Shown here: positions 19,683-30,700 of the stretch, piece after piece
Layout of the letters: each line of letters opens with the position of its first letter
Numbering within the stretch: the stretch's first letter is position 1
Assembly: GCA_903834465.1 (NCBI GenBank)
Contig: CAILJB010000003.1
Location: 1-64,000, forward strand
DNA length: 64,000 bases
Reading direction: 5' to 3'
From: an uncultured Pseudomonadota bacterium
GTDB lineage: Bacteria > Pseudomonadota > Gammaproteobacteria > Methylococcales > Methylomonadaceae
Program-made: the position numbers and the translations under genes
Notes under the pieces: model-generated
Told to the model about the DNA's origin: nothing
Databases searched by the model: none
The model's input: only the letters and a program-made list of their open reading frames with translations

Positions 19683-20215
19683 GACAGCGTTTTTAAACGT
19701 TGTTCAACCGTTGAAATGAGCGCATCAACGCTTTCAACAACGGTGGTATATTCAAATTGGCGCAATTTTTCCGTGCCTTCTAAATCAATTTTTCGGGGAT
19801 AAACCATCACTTTTCCGCTTGGTGCAGTGGTTTCCATTTCGGGCGCAATATCGCAAGGATAAACAATGCTCGGCACGCGGCATTTTCCCGCTTGGGAATA
19901 TAAATTTGTGACCAGTGAATCGGCGATACCTAACACGCATTTTGCAATCGTGTTTGACGTGGCTGGCGCGAGAACGAATGTGTGGTAATAGCCTTTATAA
20001 AAATGTCCAACAGGCGGACACGAGGCGGTTTTATCACGATAAACGGGCATTTTTTCGCGCAAATCACTAAGTTGAATGCCATACATTTTCAAGACTTCTT
20101 CGCCTGCTTGACTGACGTATAAATCAACAGCATCCAGCGTGAGCAAGAATTCAACGCATTCTTCAATGTAATGTCCTGAGCCTGTTATTGCCCATGCTAG
20201 TCGGGGGGTGGTCAT
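19679..20215 (-). CDS. Flavoprotein, dihydromethanopterin-reductase-like (AfpA/DmrB type)
   Basis: A 178-residue flavoprotein with the N-terminal LAWAITGSGHYIEECVEFL and the HFx2-decarboxylase-fold stretch TFVLAPATSNTIAKCVLGIADSLVTNLYSQ. Methylotroph homologues (AfpA, DmrB-like) are thought to reduce dihydromethanopterin to H4MPT. It is the first gene of the four-gene minus-strand cluster. Confidence 0.82.
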   Translation of the reverse strand: MTTPRLAWAITGSGHYIEECVEFLLTLDAVDLYVSQAGEEVLKMYGIQLSDLREKMPVYRDKTASCPPVGHFYKGYYHTFVLAPATSNTIAKCVLGIADSLVTNLYSQAGKCRVPSIVYPCDIAPEMETTAPSGKVMVYPRKIDLEGTEKLRQFEYTTVVESVDALISTVEQRLKTLS

Positions 20216-20236
20216 TAGTTTTAGCCCTAATTTTAT

Positions 20237-20491
20237 TCAGTAATGGTCACGACATTGAGCAATCAGTAACGTCTCATCTTCGTAGGCGTAAACTAAACGG
20301 TGCTGCGAATCGATACGTCTTGACCAAAAACCTGACAATTGATGTTTTAACGGTTCGGGTTTTCCTACGCCTGTAAACGGTTCACGTTGAATTTCTTTTA
20401 TCAACATGTTGATACGCTTTAACATCGCTCGGTCGGTTGATTGCCAATAAAGATAATCCTCCCACCCTTTGTCTGAAAATTTAATCGTCAT
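20237..20491 (-). CDS. yoeB: YoeB-type mRNA interferase toxin
   Basis: An 84-residue RelE-superfamily toxin with the same length and key residues as E. coli YoeB: Glu46, Arg65, His83 and C-terminal Tyr84 (RDHY). YoeB cuts mRNA at the ribosomal A site. The antitoxin gene precedes it with an 11-bp overlap. Confidence 0.96.
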   Translation of the reverse strand: MTIKFSDKGWEDYLYWQSTDRAMLKRINMLIKEIQREPFTGVGKPEPLKHQLSGFWSRRIDSQHRLVYAYEDETLLIAQCRDHY

Positions 20492-20738
20492 TCAATAATT
20501 CTCTGACAATCCCTTTACCTGCTCGTAATTCTGCAACCGATTCAAGTAATCGTTGTGCGCCCGTTGAATTTCTTAACAAATAAGCTGTTTCTTCAAGGCT
20601 TTCATAGTCTTCAAGCGACATAATCACAACCGGTTTTTCTTTTTGATGCGTGACAATTACAGGCGCGTGGTCGTCATTGACAATTCGCATCACGTCCGCA
20701 AAATTTTGGCGAGCATAACTAAAAGTTAATGCGTTCAT
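20481..20738 (-). CDS. yefM: YefM/Phd-family antitoxin
   Basis: An 85-residue Phd/YefM antitoxin: MNALTFSYARQNFADVMRIV, then PVIVTHQKEKPVVIMSLEDYESLEETAYLLRN. The N-terminal half binds the operon promoter and the C-terminal tail neutralises YoeB. The pair sits at the end of the C1-cofactor cluster, next to an AT-rich unknown locus. Confidence 0.96.
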   Translation of the reverse strand: MNALTFSYARQNFADVMRIVNDDHAPVIVTHQKEKPVVIMSLEDYESLEETAYLLRNSTGAQRLLESVAELRAGKGIVRELLNDD

Positions 20739-20789
20739 TTTGATTCCTTTTTCCGGCTAGTATCTAAACTTTTTGTCACATCATTATGT

Positions 20790-21068
20790 TCAAACAATCA
20801 ACCAATTGATTAAATCATAGGTGAATCGTGTTACTACACCTATAAATACTGTTCCTGCAACACCACCAAATGCTTTAATAAAAGATTTTTTATTTTTGTT
20901 GGAATAGTCTTTTATCAATTTGGCATCCCCCTTATTTATATTCAAATGAGACATTACTAAATATCCATCGATTGCCATTTCGATATTTCTTAAAAACATC
21001 ATCCCGATGTTGTTTACAATGATAAAAAATGAAGCATATGCAATGATAAACTTAACCGATAGTTTGGC
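20790..21068 (-). pseudogene. C-terminal fragment of an unknown membrane protein (probable frameshift continuation)
   Basis: An open frame of 92 codons running from directly after a TGA at 21069-21071. An ATG at 21002 would give a 70-residue protein, but it has no ribosome-binding site, and the frame stays open upstream, adding a hydrophobic stretch (VKFIIAYASFFIIVNNIG). A second hydrophobic helix lies near the end (GVAGTVFIGVVTRF). It most simply continues the gene at 21052-21780 after loss or gain of a base near 21066-21070. No family recognised. Confidence 0.55.
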
Positions 21069-21780
21069 TCAAATCTATCGCGTTAATTGTAAAAACTGCA
21101 AGTAGAGCGCATATGACTAAGGAACCAAACCGAGGGATGAGATGAGAAAATGGTTTCATCGCATCTATTATCTCTATGGCTTTACCTTCATCACAACCAC
21201 TAATCCACTCATCAAACATAGCTGTAAAATGACGGGCTTTCACATAGTCAGAATATTCAACTGTTATTTTCGCCGTTGTTGTAAGCATATTTAAAAGAAA
21301 AACTCTTGAAATAAAGCTAGGAGTTTCTCTTTCCATTTGTTCTAGTTCGGCTATTTTTGATCTTACTTCGTTGGTAATTTTATAATTTTCAAAAGAATTT
21401 GTTTCGACATCATACAAGGTAAAAATATATACCATGATTATGCTCGATGTTGGATTTGGACTACTGATATTACGACGTTCAAATTCTTCAAAAGAATTAA
21501 ATTTGTCTGCTTCTCCTTTATTGTGAGAAACAGTTATACGAACTTTGCCGCCACCACTCTTTTCTGAATTCAATGAATTGATAGACTGTATCGTTTTGTT
21601 ATGAAGTTCTTTTATATCATCAAAAGTAACTAAGATATTATTTTTATAAGACCTCTCTGTTTCTTCGCTTTTTGCATTAACTTTCTCGTGTATTTTGAAA
21701 TACAGACTAAGTGTGTTGTCATCGACGTTACTAACACCTTGATTTGTACCTTCTGGTTGTATATCAATAAGTTCAGTCAT
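21052..21780 (-). CDS. Unknown protein with C-terminal membrane segment (possibly truncated by frameshift)
   Basis: A 242-residue protein that I cannot assign. Residues 1-205 look soluble and charged, with a glycine-rich GGGKVRITVSH segment; a hydrophobic helix (SLVICALLAVFTINAIDL) sits just before the stop. The next frame takes over within 20 bp and continues with two further membrane helices to 20790, suggesting one about 330-residue gene. Codon use is AT-rich with AGA and ATA, unlike its core neighbours. It lies beside YefM/YoeB, suggesting an acquired accessory patch. Confidence 0.6.
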   Translation of the reverse strand: MTELIDIQPEGTNQGVSNVDDNTLSLYFKIHEKVNAKSEETERSYKNNILVTFDDIKELHNKTIQSINSLNSEKSGGGKVRITVSHNKGEADKFNSFEEFERRNISSPNPTSSIIMVYIFTLYDVETNSFENYKITNEVRSKIAELEQMERETPSFISRVFLLNMLTTTAKITVEYSDYVKARHFTAMFDEWISGCDEGKAIEIIDAMKPFSHLIPRFGSLVICALLAVFTINAIDLSQTIG

Positions 21781-21843
21781 TACATCCTCGATATTTTTAA
21801 TTTAACCTTAAAGCCTTAATTTCAGACACCAATAACCTAGAAA

Positions 21844-21869
21844 TTCTCGCGCCCCAAAAGACGCGAGAA
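21844..21869 (-). terminator. Terminator after ahcY
   Basis: An 8-bp perfect GC-rich stem TTCTCGCG/CGCGAGAA with a 10-base loop, 10 bp downstream of the ahcY stop on the minus strand, followed only by a short TTT. Probably ends the metK-ahcY transcript. Confidence 0.6.
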
Positions 21870-21879
21870 AAGTTAAACC

Positions 21880-23172
21880 TTAATAACGATAATGATCCGG
21901 TTTATAAGGTCCTTCAACAGGAACGCTAATGTAAGCGGCTTGTTCAGCAGTTAATTCAGTTAATTTCACGCCCAATTGCGCCAAATGTGAACGAGCCACT
22001 TTTTCATCTAATTTTTTCGGCAAAATGTAGACTTTGTTTTCATAACTTGCCGAATTCGCCCACAATTCCATTTGCGCTAACACTTGATTACAGAACGAGT
22101 TAGACATCACAAAACTAGGGTGTCCCGTCGCGCAACCTAAATTCACCAAACGACCTTCGGCTAAAATAATTAAACGTTTGCCGTCAGGGAAAATAACGTG
22201 GTCAACTTGTGGTTTGATGTTTTCCCAAGTGTATTGACGCAACGAGGCAATATCAATTTCCGCATCGAAATGTCCAATATTGCACACAATCGCTTGGTCA
22301 CGCATGGCTTGCATGTGTTCGTGACGAATGATGTTGAAATTACCGGTTGCTGTGACAAAAATATTCGCTAATGGTGCAGCGTCTTCCATCGTGACAACGC
22401 GATAACCTTCCATTGCCGCTTGCAACGCACAAATCGGGTCAATTTCAGTAATCCAAACTGTCGCACCTAAACCGCGTAAAGATTGAGCGCAACCTTTACC
22501 CACATCGCCATAACCATTCACAACTGCGATTTTGCCCGCAATCATTACGTCAGTGGCGCGTTTAATACCGTCAACGAGTGATTCACGGCAGCCGTATAAA
22601 TTATCGAATTTCGATTTTGTGACCGAATCATTCACGTTAAACGCTGGTACTTTCAATGTGCCTTTCGTCACACGTTCATATAAACGCAATACGCCCGTGG
22701 TGGTTTCTTCTGACAAACCTTTCACATCTGCAATCAATTCAGGGAACTTGTCGTGCATCATGTTGGTTAAATCGCCGCCGTCATCCAAAATCATGTTTGG
22801 TTTCCAGCCATCTGTACCGATGATGGTTTGCTCAATACACCAATCCGCTTCAGCTTCAGTTTCGCCTTTCCATGCAAAAACAGGAATTCCCGCTGCTGCC
22901 ATTGCCGCTGCGGCGTGGTCTTGGGTTGAGAAAATGTTGCATGAAGACCAACGAACCGTTGCACCTAAAGCCGTTAATGTTTCCATCAACACGGCGGTTT
23001 GAATCGTCATGTGCAAACAGCCTGCAATGCGTGCGCCTTTCAACGGTTGTGCCGCGCCAAATTCTGCACGCAACGCCATCAAACCTGGCATTTCGGTTTC
23101 CGCAATGTTGATTTCTTTGCGTCCCCATTCTGCCAACGAAATGTCAGCCACTTTGTAATCGGTAAAACTCAT
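21880..23172 (-). CDS. ahcY: Adenosylhomocysteinase
   Basis: A 430-residue S-adenosylhomocysteine hydrolase that returns SAH from methyl-transfer reactions to homocysteine and adenosine. Visible hallmarks are [30 protein letters not shown], the NAD-binding [17 protein letters not shown], and the C-terminal [10 protein letters not shown]. Together with metK upstream it forms the activated-methyl cycle. ATG 23172 has AAGGAAA just upstream. Confidence 0.97.
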   Translation of the reverse strand: MSFTDYKVADISLAEWGRKEINIAETEMPGLMALRAEFGAAQPLKGARIAGCLHMTIQTAVLMETLTALGATVRWSSCNIFSTQDHAAAAMAAAGIPVFAWKGETEAEADWCIEQTIIGTDGWKPNMILDDGGDLTNMMHDKFPELIADVKGLSEETTTGVLRLYERVTKGTLKVPAFNVNDSVTKSKFDNLYGCRESLVDGIKRATDVMIAGKIAVVNGYGDVGKGCAQSLRGLGATVWITEIDPICALQAAMEGYRVVTMEDAAPLANIFVTATGNFNIIRHEHMQAMRDQAIVCNIGHFDAEIDIASLRQYTWENIKPQVDHVIFPDGKRLIILAEGRLVNLGCATGHPSFVMSNSFCNQVLAQMELWANSASYENKVYILPKKLDEKVARSHLAQLGVKLTELTAEQAAYISVPVEGPYKPDHYRY

Positions 23173-23189
23173 TTTGTTTCCTTTAATGA

Positions 23190-23444
23190 TTATTCAAAAA
23201 TTTGATGACTTTGAATCAGTGTACAAGAGGGATTATCTTCTCGTTCATTAGCATTAACTAAGCTATAAGCATTTTTAACTGCTTTACCTATTTCTCGATT
23301 TACTTCTCCAACTCCTTTTGAGTGAACTTGAACTAAGTATTCCTGCATCAATTCCCTATCATTTTGAATAATAAGAAATATATCATTAGTAATTCGTCTA
23401 TTTAGACGAGTAATAGCTTGTTCTGCAATTTCATTCGCGGTCAT
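23190..23444 (-). CDS. Small conserved-looking protein of unknown function in the metK-ahcY operon
   Basis: An 84-residue soluble helical protein ([23 protein letters not shown], then [19 protein letters not shown]). It sits between metK (20-bp gap) and ahcY (18-bp gap) on the same strand. Codon use is markedly AT-rich compared with both flanking genes, which suggests insertion rather than an old operon member. Function unknown. Confidence 0.6.
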   Translation of the reverse strand: MTANEIAEQAITRLNRRITNDIFLIIQNDRELMQEYLVQVHSKGVGEVNREIGKAVKNAYSLVNANEREDNPSCTLIQSHQIFE

Positions 23445-23463
23445 AAAAAATCCCTCAATTAAA

Positions 23464-24624
23464 TTAAATGCCAGCAGCAGATTTCAATGCGTCAACTTTG
23501 TCGGTTTTTTCCCAACTGAAAGTATCTTCGTTACGTCCGAAATGTCCGTAAGCGGCAGTTGGTTGGTAAATTGGTTTTAATAAACCTAATTGTGCGATTA
23601 AGCCTTTTGGACGTAAATCGAACACATCACGCACGATTGAAACTAATTTTGCTTCGTCGATTTTGCCTGTGCCGAATGTTTCAACGCTAATTGAAGTTGG
23701 TTCAGCAACGCCGATGGCGTAAGAAACTTGGATTTCACAACGTTCTGCTAAACCTGCCGCAACGATATTTTTTGCGACATAACGTGCCATGTAAGCTGCT
23801 GAACGGTCAACTTTTGAAGGGTCTTTTCCTGAAAATGCGCCACCACCGTGTCGTGCCATACCGCCGTAAGTATCAACAATAATTTTACGACCAGTTAAAC
23901 CACAATCGCCGACAGGGCCACCAATGATGAATTGACCTGTTGGATTGATGAAATACTTAGTATCTTTGTGCAACCATTCTTTAGGCAAAACGTGCAAAAT
24001 GATGTCGTCCATCACTGCTTCATGCAAAGATTTACTACTGATTTCGGGCGAATGCTGGGTTGATAAAACAACGGCATCGATAGCAACCGGTTTGTTATTT
24101 TCATAACGGAAGGTAATTTGGCTTTTCGCGTCTGGGCGTAACCATGACAACGTGCCGTTTTTACGCAATTCCGCTTGGCGTTTGACTAGCAAATGTGAAT
24201 AAGTAATTGGCGCAGGCATGAAAACATCCGTTTCATTGCTCGCATAACCAAACATTAAACCTTGATCGCCCGCCCCTTGCTCGTGGCTCGCATCTTCGTC
24301 AACGCCCATTGCGATGTCTGCAGATTGTTTGCCAATTGCGTTTAAAACCGCACAACTGTTGCCGTCAAAACCCACATCACCATTGTCGTAACCGATTTCA
24401 CATACGACTTTACGCACAAGAGCTTCGGTATCCACCCACGCATTCGTTGTAATTTCGCCGGCTAAAATTACCATACCAGTTTTGACTAATGTTTCACACG
24501 CCACACGCGCTTTGGGGTCTTGGGCTAAAATGGCATCCAATACCGCATCAGAAATTTGATCGGCAACTTTATCAGGATGGCCTTCGGAAACAGATTCTGA
24601 TGTAAAAATGAAATCTTTACTCAC
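23464..24624 (-). CDS. metK: S-adenosylmethionine synthetase
   Basis: A 386-residue MAT enzyme, making SAM from methionine and ATP. Motifs: [37 protein letters not shown] and [19 protein letters not shown]. The start is a GTG at 24624 ([11 protein letters not shown]) because GAGGTG lies 6 bp upstream and family proteins begin here; a longer frame to 24660 would add residues with no homology. The leader to 24660 holds only a terminator hairpin; no SAM riboswitch was recognised. Confidence 0.96.
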   Translation of the reverse strand: MSKDFIFTSESVSEGHPDKVADQISDAVLDAILAQDPKARVACETLVKTGMVILAGEITTNAWVDTEALVRKVVCEIGYDNGDVGFDGNSCAVLNAIGKQSADIAMGVDEDASHEQGAGDQGLMFGYASNETDVFMPAPITYSHLLVKRQAELRKNGTLSWLRPDAKSQITFRYENNKPVAIDAVVLSTQHSPEISSKSLHEAVMDDIILHVLPKEWLHKDTKYFINPTGQFIIGGPVGDCGLTGRKIIVDTYGGMARHGGGAFSGKDPSKVDRSAAYMARYVAKNIVAAGLAERCEIQVSYAIGVAEPTSISVETFGTGKIDEAKLVSIVRDVFDLRPKGLIAQLGLLKPIYQPTAAYGHFGRNEDTFSWEKTDKVDALKSAAGI

Positions 24625-24660
24625 GTTATCACCTCTTAAAAAAATAAAACTTGAATACAA

Positions 24661-24688
24661 AAAAAGCTGCCAAAAAAAGCAGCTTTTT
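24661..24688 (-). terminator. Intrinsic terminator between the chemoreceptor gene and metK
   Basis: A 10-bp perfect stem AAAAAGCTGC/GCAGCTTTTT with an 8-base loop; on the minus strand it ends in a T run. It lies about 95 bp after the chemoreceptor stop and about 37 bp before the metK start. Confidence 0.85.
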
Positions 24689-24783
24689 ATGATTTGAGAC
24701 TGTTAATAAGTCCGCTAAAACACTGAACTTGCGGCTATCATAACATTTTGATTTTTAATTTTAAACCAGCGTGAAAGTAAGGC

Positions 24784-27576
24784 TTAAAACTCTTCCCAGT
24801 CGTCATTGGAAATTTGAGTTGTTGCCACTGGCTTACTCGATAATTTCACTGGCGAATTACTTTTGGGAACGGTTTTACTTACTGCCGCACCACGATTCGC
24901 GTTATTCCCAACTTTGAAATGCGATACAGACACCGATAAATTCCGTGCTTGGTCTTCTAAGGCTTCTGCTGCCGCCGCAGATTGTTCAACTAACGCCGCA
25001 TTTTGTTGCGTCACTTCATCCATTTGTCCGACGGCTTGATTTACCTGTTCAATGCCCTGACTTTGTTCTGCTGAGGCGGAGGTGATTTCTGACATCATGG
25101 TTGTTACACCACGAATCGACGTAACAATTTCTTCCATCGTTTCACCAGCATGCGTTACTAATTTACTGCCATTGATAACTTTATTGACCGAATCACTGAT
25201 TAAATTTTTAATTTCACCGGCTGCGGTTGCAGCACGTTGTGCTAAATTTCGTACTTCGATAGCAACCACGGCAAAACCTTTGCCTTGTTCTCCCGCGCGA
25301 GCCGCTTCAACCGCCGCGTTTAACGCTAAAATGTTAGTTTGGAAAGCAATATCATCGATGACTGAAATGATGTCGCCAATTTTGCGTGATGAATCGTTAA
25401 TGTCTGCCATCGTACTAACCACTTGACCGACTACTTCAACACCGCGTCCTGCAATTTCTGAGGCTTCCATTGCCAGTTGATTTGCCTGTTTTGCATTTTC
25501 AGCATTGTGCTGCACGGTTGAAGTTAATTCCTGCATACTCGCGGCAGTCTCTTCCAAACTTGCCGCTTGTTCTTCGGTGCGATGCGATAAATCATTATTT
25601 CCTGCGGCAATTTCTTTGGAACCTGTGCTAATGTTGTCCGTTGCATCCTGAATTTGTTGCACAATCATTTTCAAACTTTCAACGGTCATGTTCGCATCAT
25701 CTTTCAATTGCCCGAACGTTCCAGAATAATCCGCGTTTACCATTTGGGTTAAATCGCCGTGTGACAACGCATTCAACACTTTTACAATTTCATTTAAACT
25801 TTCCGAACACGTTCCAATAAGTTGGTTAATGCCTTGGCTAATCAATAAAATAAAATCGGCTTTACCGGTTTCACTGATTCGTCGTGAAAAATCCCCCTTC
25901 ACAATCGCGTCTATGACGCTGGCGACTTCTTTTTCAATGGCAACTTCTGCGGTGCGGTCTTTCCATTCTGCAATGACACCTAAACGTTCACCGTGGTCGT
26001 TAATGACAGGATTTGCAGAAATCACCATCGGATGTGCGCCCAACGTAATAGTCGTTACATAATGGCTGTTCAAATTATCCAATCGCGCCCTGTGTTCAGG
26101 TGTTTTTTGGAATTCATCAACGGTTCTACCAATAAGATTGGAGACTACAAAATCGGGAACATCTCGTTGAATATCTTTTTCAATCGCTGAAAAAATTGTC
26201 ATCGCTGATTTATTAAGATAAATAATTCGATGGTCATTGTCAGAAATCATAATGCCTGTGCTGACGTTATCTAAACCAATTTTGATGCGTAAATTTTCAT
26301 CGGCAATACGTTTTGCTTCAGCTTCGTTAAAACTATTTTTCACCTGACTGGTTTTAAACGCATCGAGAACTTTCGTAATTTCAGTTGCCCCTTTTACTGA
26401 ATTTACTAAATGTTTGTTATCCCCACGCATAATTAAATCAGCTGTTACGTTTAAGGGTCGAACAATTGCTCGATATAAAGCAAAACCCATTAACAACGCC
26501 ATGACAAAACTGCCCACAACCAAGCTCAACATGATTTCGAGCAAATGATGAAACGAAGATTGTGCGCCGTTGTAAGTGCTTTTAATAACATCCATTTGTA
26601 ATTGCAACAAATTTTGGATACCTTCGGCAACCGGTTCGTACGAGGGACGTAATTTTTCAACAATAATTTTTTCAGTGCCTGTCCAGTCATTAGCGCGTAA
26701 AGTTGAAATTGCCGCTTTTAAGCCTTCAGAAACAAAAACTGTTCTGTCAGCGGCAAATTTTTCAGCTAATTGCTTTTCTTCAGGTGTTAATACTGTTTCG
26801 GTATACGCTGCCCATAACTTGGTAATTTCTTCGATATTACTTTCAACTTGTGTGGTATTTTTCTGAATAACATCAGGGGATTTTTCAACCAATGCAGCCG
26901 TTAATAAAATACGATTGCTCATTAACAATTTTTGAATTGCCGCGATTTGATACATCGGAACCGCTCTATCTTCATAAACAGAATGCAAACTGTCATTGCT
27001 TTGCGTAATACCAAATAAACCCAAACCGCCAATACTGAGCATAATGATTGAAAGCACACCAATTACGGCGATGATGCGTTTTTTAATGGTAAAGTTTTTT
27101 AGAAAATCTAATCTATTCGAAAGATTGTTATGAAAAATGTCACCATTTTCAATTTTTAAATTGCCGGCTTTACCCTGTTTAAACAGTTTATATAACGGTT
27201 CTATTTCTGCAATTTTGGCATTTTTTGGCTTTGTACGCACCGCCATATAACCGATAAGTCGTCCATTTTCATAATCAGGCGTAACGTTTGCAATGACCCA
27301 AAAATAGCTACCATCTTTACGCAAATTTTTGACCAATCCTGCCCATGGACGTTGTATTTTTAATGAATGCCATAAATCAGCAAACACTTCTGAAGGCATA
27401 TCCGGATGATGGACAAGATTATGCGGATGACCAATCAATTCATTGGCAGAAAAGCCACTTGTCCGCACAAAATCTGCATTCGCGTAAGTGATAATTCCAT
27501 TTAAATCGGTTTTTGTTACCATAGAATCCGTTTCTAAAATCGGATATTCAATATTTGTTGGCTGCGCCGCTGTCAT
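24784..27576 (-). CDS. Methyl-accepting chemotaxis protein with N-terminal Aer-like PAS
   Basis: A 930-residue chemoreceptor. Residues about 15-125 are a PAS domain of the Aer/redox type ([37 protein letters not shown]). Two membrane helices near 168-192 and 345-370 enclose a four-helix periplasmic domain. A second PAS (about 440-560), HAMP-like segments and the MA signalling domain follow, with the hairpin tip [29 protein letters not shown]. The protein ends DDWEEF, matching the xWxxF pentapeptide that tethers CheR/CheB in high-abundance receptors. Probably senses redox or energy state. Confidence 0.93.
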   Translation of the reverse strand: MTAAQPTNIEYPILETDSMVTKTDLNGIITYANADFVRTSGFSANELIGHPHNLVHHPDMPSEVFADLWHSLKIQRPWAGLVKNLRKDGSYFWVIANVTPDYENGRLIGYMAVRTKPKNAKIAEIEPLYKLFKQGKAGNLKIENGDIFHNNLSNRLDFLKNFTIKKRIIAVIGVLSIIMLSIGGLGLFGITQSNDSLHSVYEDRAVPMYQIAAIQKLLMSNRILLTAALVEKSPDVIQKNTTQVESNIEEITKLWAAYTETVLTPEEKQLAEKFAADRTVFVSEGLKAAISTLRANDWTGTEKIIVEKLRPSYEPVAEGIQNLLQLQMDVIKSTYNGAQSSFHHLLEIMLSLVVGSFVMALLMGFALYRAIVRPLNVTADLIMRGDNKHLVNSVKGATEITKVLDAFKTSQVKNSFNEAEAKRIADENLRIKIGLDNVSTGIMISDNDHRIIYLNKSAMTIFSAIEKDIQRDVPDFVVSNLIGRTVDEFQKTPEHRARLDNLNSHYVTTITLGAHPMVISANPVINDHGERLGVIAEWKDRTAEVAIEKEVASVIDAIVKGDFSRRISETGKADFILLISQGINQLIGTCSESLNEIVKVLNALSHGDLTQMVNADYSGTFGQLKDDANMTVESLKMIVQQIQDATDNISTGSKEIAAGNNDLSHRTEEQAASLEETAASMQELTSTVQHNAENAKQANQLAMEASEIAGRGVEVVGQVVSTMADINDSSRKIGDIISVIDDIAFQTNILALNAAVEAARAGEQGKGFAVVAIEVRNLAQRAATAAGEIKNLISDSVNKVINGSKLVTHAGETMEEIVTSIRGVTTMMSEITSASAEQSQGIEQVNQAVGQMDEVTQQNAALVEQSAAAAEALEDQARNLSVSVSHFKVGNNANRGAAVSKTVPKSNSPVKLSSKPVATTQISNDDWEEF

Positions 27577-27687
27577 AACTGGTTTCCTAAAAAAGGGGTA
27601 AAAACTTAAATATTCCCTTAAAAATCAATGTGTAAATTCAAACACAAAATGGATTGTGCCAATTTAATGGCGAAATCATTTAACTAT

Positions 27688-27703
27688 TGCACAAAGAATG
27701 CCA
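27688..27703 (-). promoter_or_regulatory. Candidate sigma-54 promoter for the chemoreceptor gene
   Basis: Read on the minus strand the element is TGGCATTCTTTGTGCA: GG and GC are ten bases apart as required, and 10 of 12 consensus positions match TGGCAYR-N4-TTGCW. It lies about 110 bp before the chemoreceptor ATG and just after the mscK-like stop codon. Confidence 0.45.
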
Positions 27704-27710
27704 GTACAAG

Positions 27711-30700
27711 TTACGATAATCCACTTTCAACCTGAGAACGCACATGCACATCGCGTTGCGGATAAGGAATTTCGATTTTATTTTCGCGTAAAATTCGTTC
27801 CAATCGCATATTCAAATCATGAATCACTGGCCAGCGGTTAATCGGATCACTGACAAATGCGCGAATAGAAAAATTCAACGAACTATCACCAAATCCTACA
27901 AATAATGCACACGGTTCAGGTTCATCTAAAATCAAAGGCATTTCGCGTAATGTTTGCAACATTAAATCATGAGCAAATTCCACATTTGACCCGAAGGCAA
28001 TACCAATGGGAATGACAATGCGCGTCGTGGCATCGCTTAATGTCCAATTGACTAATTGGCTAGTAATAAACGTTTTATTCGGCACAATCAATTCGCGTTG
28101 ATCGCCATCAATTAAAGTCGTCGCACGCATCTGAATCCGACACACTCTGCCCGTAACATCGCCAATAGTCACAATATCGCCGACACGAATAGGACGCTCA
28201 AATAACAAAATAATACCTGATACTAAATTAGCAAAAATTTCTTGCAATCCAAATCCTAAACCTACGCCTAATGCCGCAATAAGCCATTGCACTTGCGCCC
28301 AACTGCCGCCAAGTTCATTGGCAATCGAAATAAACGCAATTGTTACAAACGAATATTTCGCCAATTGGTTTACCGCGTAACGGCTGCCAACTTCGACATT
28401 CCACCGCCGAAAAATAATCAGTTCCAAAACACCGGAGAAATTTCGCACTGACACAATGACAATGAATAAATACAAACCGGCAAGCAGTAAATTTGTCAGC
28501 GTAATTGGTTGATAACTTTCTTGATTTTCAATAATGACTTTGTGTTGCCACAGCACAATGTGATCTAAAAACGAAAAAGCGGGCAAAATATTTTTCCAAA
28601 TCATCCAAAAACCTAAAATCACCGCAAACGCTAGTGTGACATGTAGCAATTTGCGCGTTTGAGCATTTATTTTTGGAATATCGAGTTGCTGATCGGTGAC
28701 TGGTAATACAGGATCTTCACTCCCCGCAGGCGCATGTTTTTCATGCGTGGCTTGAAGCTGGCGTTGTTGCTCGGCATTTTTTAACGCCAATTGCCGATTT
28801 AAAATAGTCAGCCAGCGAAACAAAATTTCATGAAGTAATACTAAAATCATGAGTAATCGTAAGGTGCTAACTAATTTTTCTTCTAATTCGAGCGCACTTA
28901 AATAATAACCCGTCACCGCAAAACCCATTATCACTAACGGAACCGCAATCACCAATGCGTAACACACATAACGCAATTGAATTAACCAGTGAGTCGAATG
29001 GGTACTTAACCAGGTTTTCCACAACCCTTGACTTGGATGCAACAATTTTGTTAAAAAAATTACCATCGCCACCAACATCACAATTAACGCTAATCGCCCT
29101 AATGAATCACTGTGTGCTGAAATTTTAGATGCACTGGTGGCGTGAATTAAAAACATTGCTGGCACAATCACAAACCGTAACCATGCTAATTGCGAACGTA
29201 ACAACAGCACCGTGCTTTTTTGCCATTGAAAATGTCGTCGCGCAATACCATCTGAGGCAAAGATGGCGTAACAAAACTGTAAAATAAATGCTGATAGAGC
29301 GGCTTTTTGTAATCCTGCGCCCATGGCTTGACTAAAATCGATAGCACTACCATGCGTTAAAAAACTGCCAAATAAATACACGGCAGTAGGAATTGGCAAA
29401 CTAAATAACACCCGATACAGCAACACTTTTAACGTGTAATAAAAATGGTCAGTGTGAATACTTTCATTAAGTTGTAAATGTTGCTGCATCCATTTTCTCA
29501 AACGTATCAACCACAAAAATAACGCGATTGCTGTGATGGCTAATAGTGCGTTATGCAACAATACGACCCCTGTTTCACCCAGCAACGCCAACCAATTCGA
29601 CGGTGAAAATAACCAGCGCAATGAATGATACAGTCCTGAAATAGCATCCAAATTAACCGGTTCAGAACTGGGAACCCACAACAAACGTTCATCTAAATAC
29701 GCGGCAAATTTAATTGCTTGCGCCAGCATTTGTTGTCGCGCAAAATCAAAATCGCCCAATGTGCGTAAATATGTCGTATCTGCCAATGCGAGTTTATTGA
29801 GCAACTCTTTTTGATTATTGAGCAGCACGCGCAATTCCGCTTGAATCATCATGCGTTGCTCAAACGGCAACTCCGTATCGACTTGCTCAGACATCATTTG
29901 TTTAAGCGTATCGTCCAAATTCAACAGCGATTTTTGTTTATCTTCGACTTTGAATTGCTCCAAACTGGTCAACGCGGTTTCATTTTGCAGCGTGCGGGAA
30001 GCGGCAGCGACTTCATTTTGCGTAGCTAAACTACGCCGTTGTTCGCGCAGAATTTTTCCTAACGCCGGACTTAATCCGGCTAAACTGATTTTTTTATCTG
30101 CACTTTTAAATTCATTTTCAATGTCTGCATTTTGCGCTTCAACTTGTGTTTTTTGCTCGCTGACTTGCTCAATTTTTGCCGTCACGGTTTGCAAATCACG
30201 ACTGTATTGAATATTTTCACGGGTGCGTAGCTGAATGAGCGGATGTTTATCAGCGATTTCTTTTTCCGTTTGACTGATGGCATCCTCCATTTTTTTCGCT
30301 TCTTGTTGACGCAAATCGAACGCCACACTTTCAATGCTCGCCACAATCGGATTCAACGCATTTTTTTGAATATCGAGCAATTGCAACGTGCTTTTTAATA
30401 ATTCCAATCGCGCCGGTTGGCTGCTTGCTTCTACTTCGAGCATTTTAAGTTCAGTTGTGTGCGCTTCAATGAGCGTTTTGTAATACAGTTGCCGCGCTTC
30501 ATGTTCTAACTTGGAATCGGTGGGTGCGGCGGGTAAAGCCAGTTTTTTTTCAGTTTCGTCAATGGCTTGTTGCGCGGCAACGGTTTCTTCACGAATTAAC
30601 ATCGGACGATTATTTTGCAACGTTAAATCGGCTTCTAATTTTTCAATCTGCTCATCAAGTTGCGTAATTTTACCTTTTTCCAAAATTAACCGCTGCTCTA

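Noticed and set aside
20790-21002. Independent 70-residue membrane protein
   Set aside because: The ATG has no ribosome-binding site and the frame stays open upstream with a further membrane helix, so it is better explained as the 3' part of the split gene.
24625-24783. Possible SAM or SAH riboswitch upstream of metK
   Set aside because: The only structured element is a plain 10-bp terminator hairpin with a T run; no conserved riboswitch core could be recognised.
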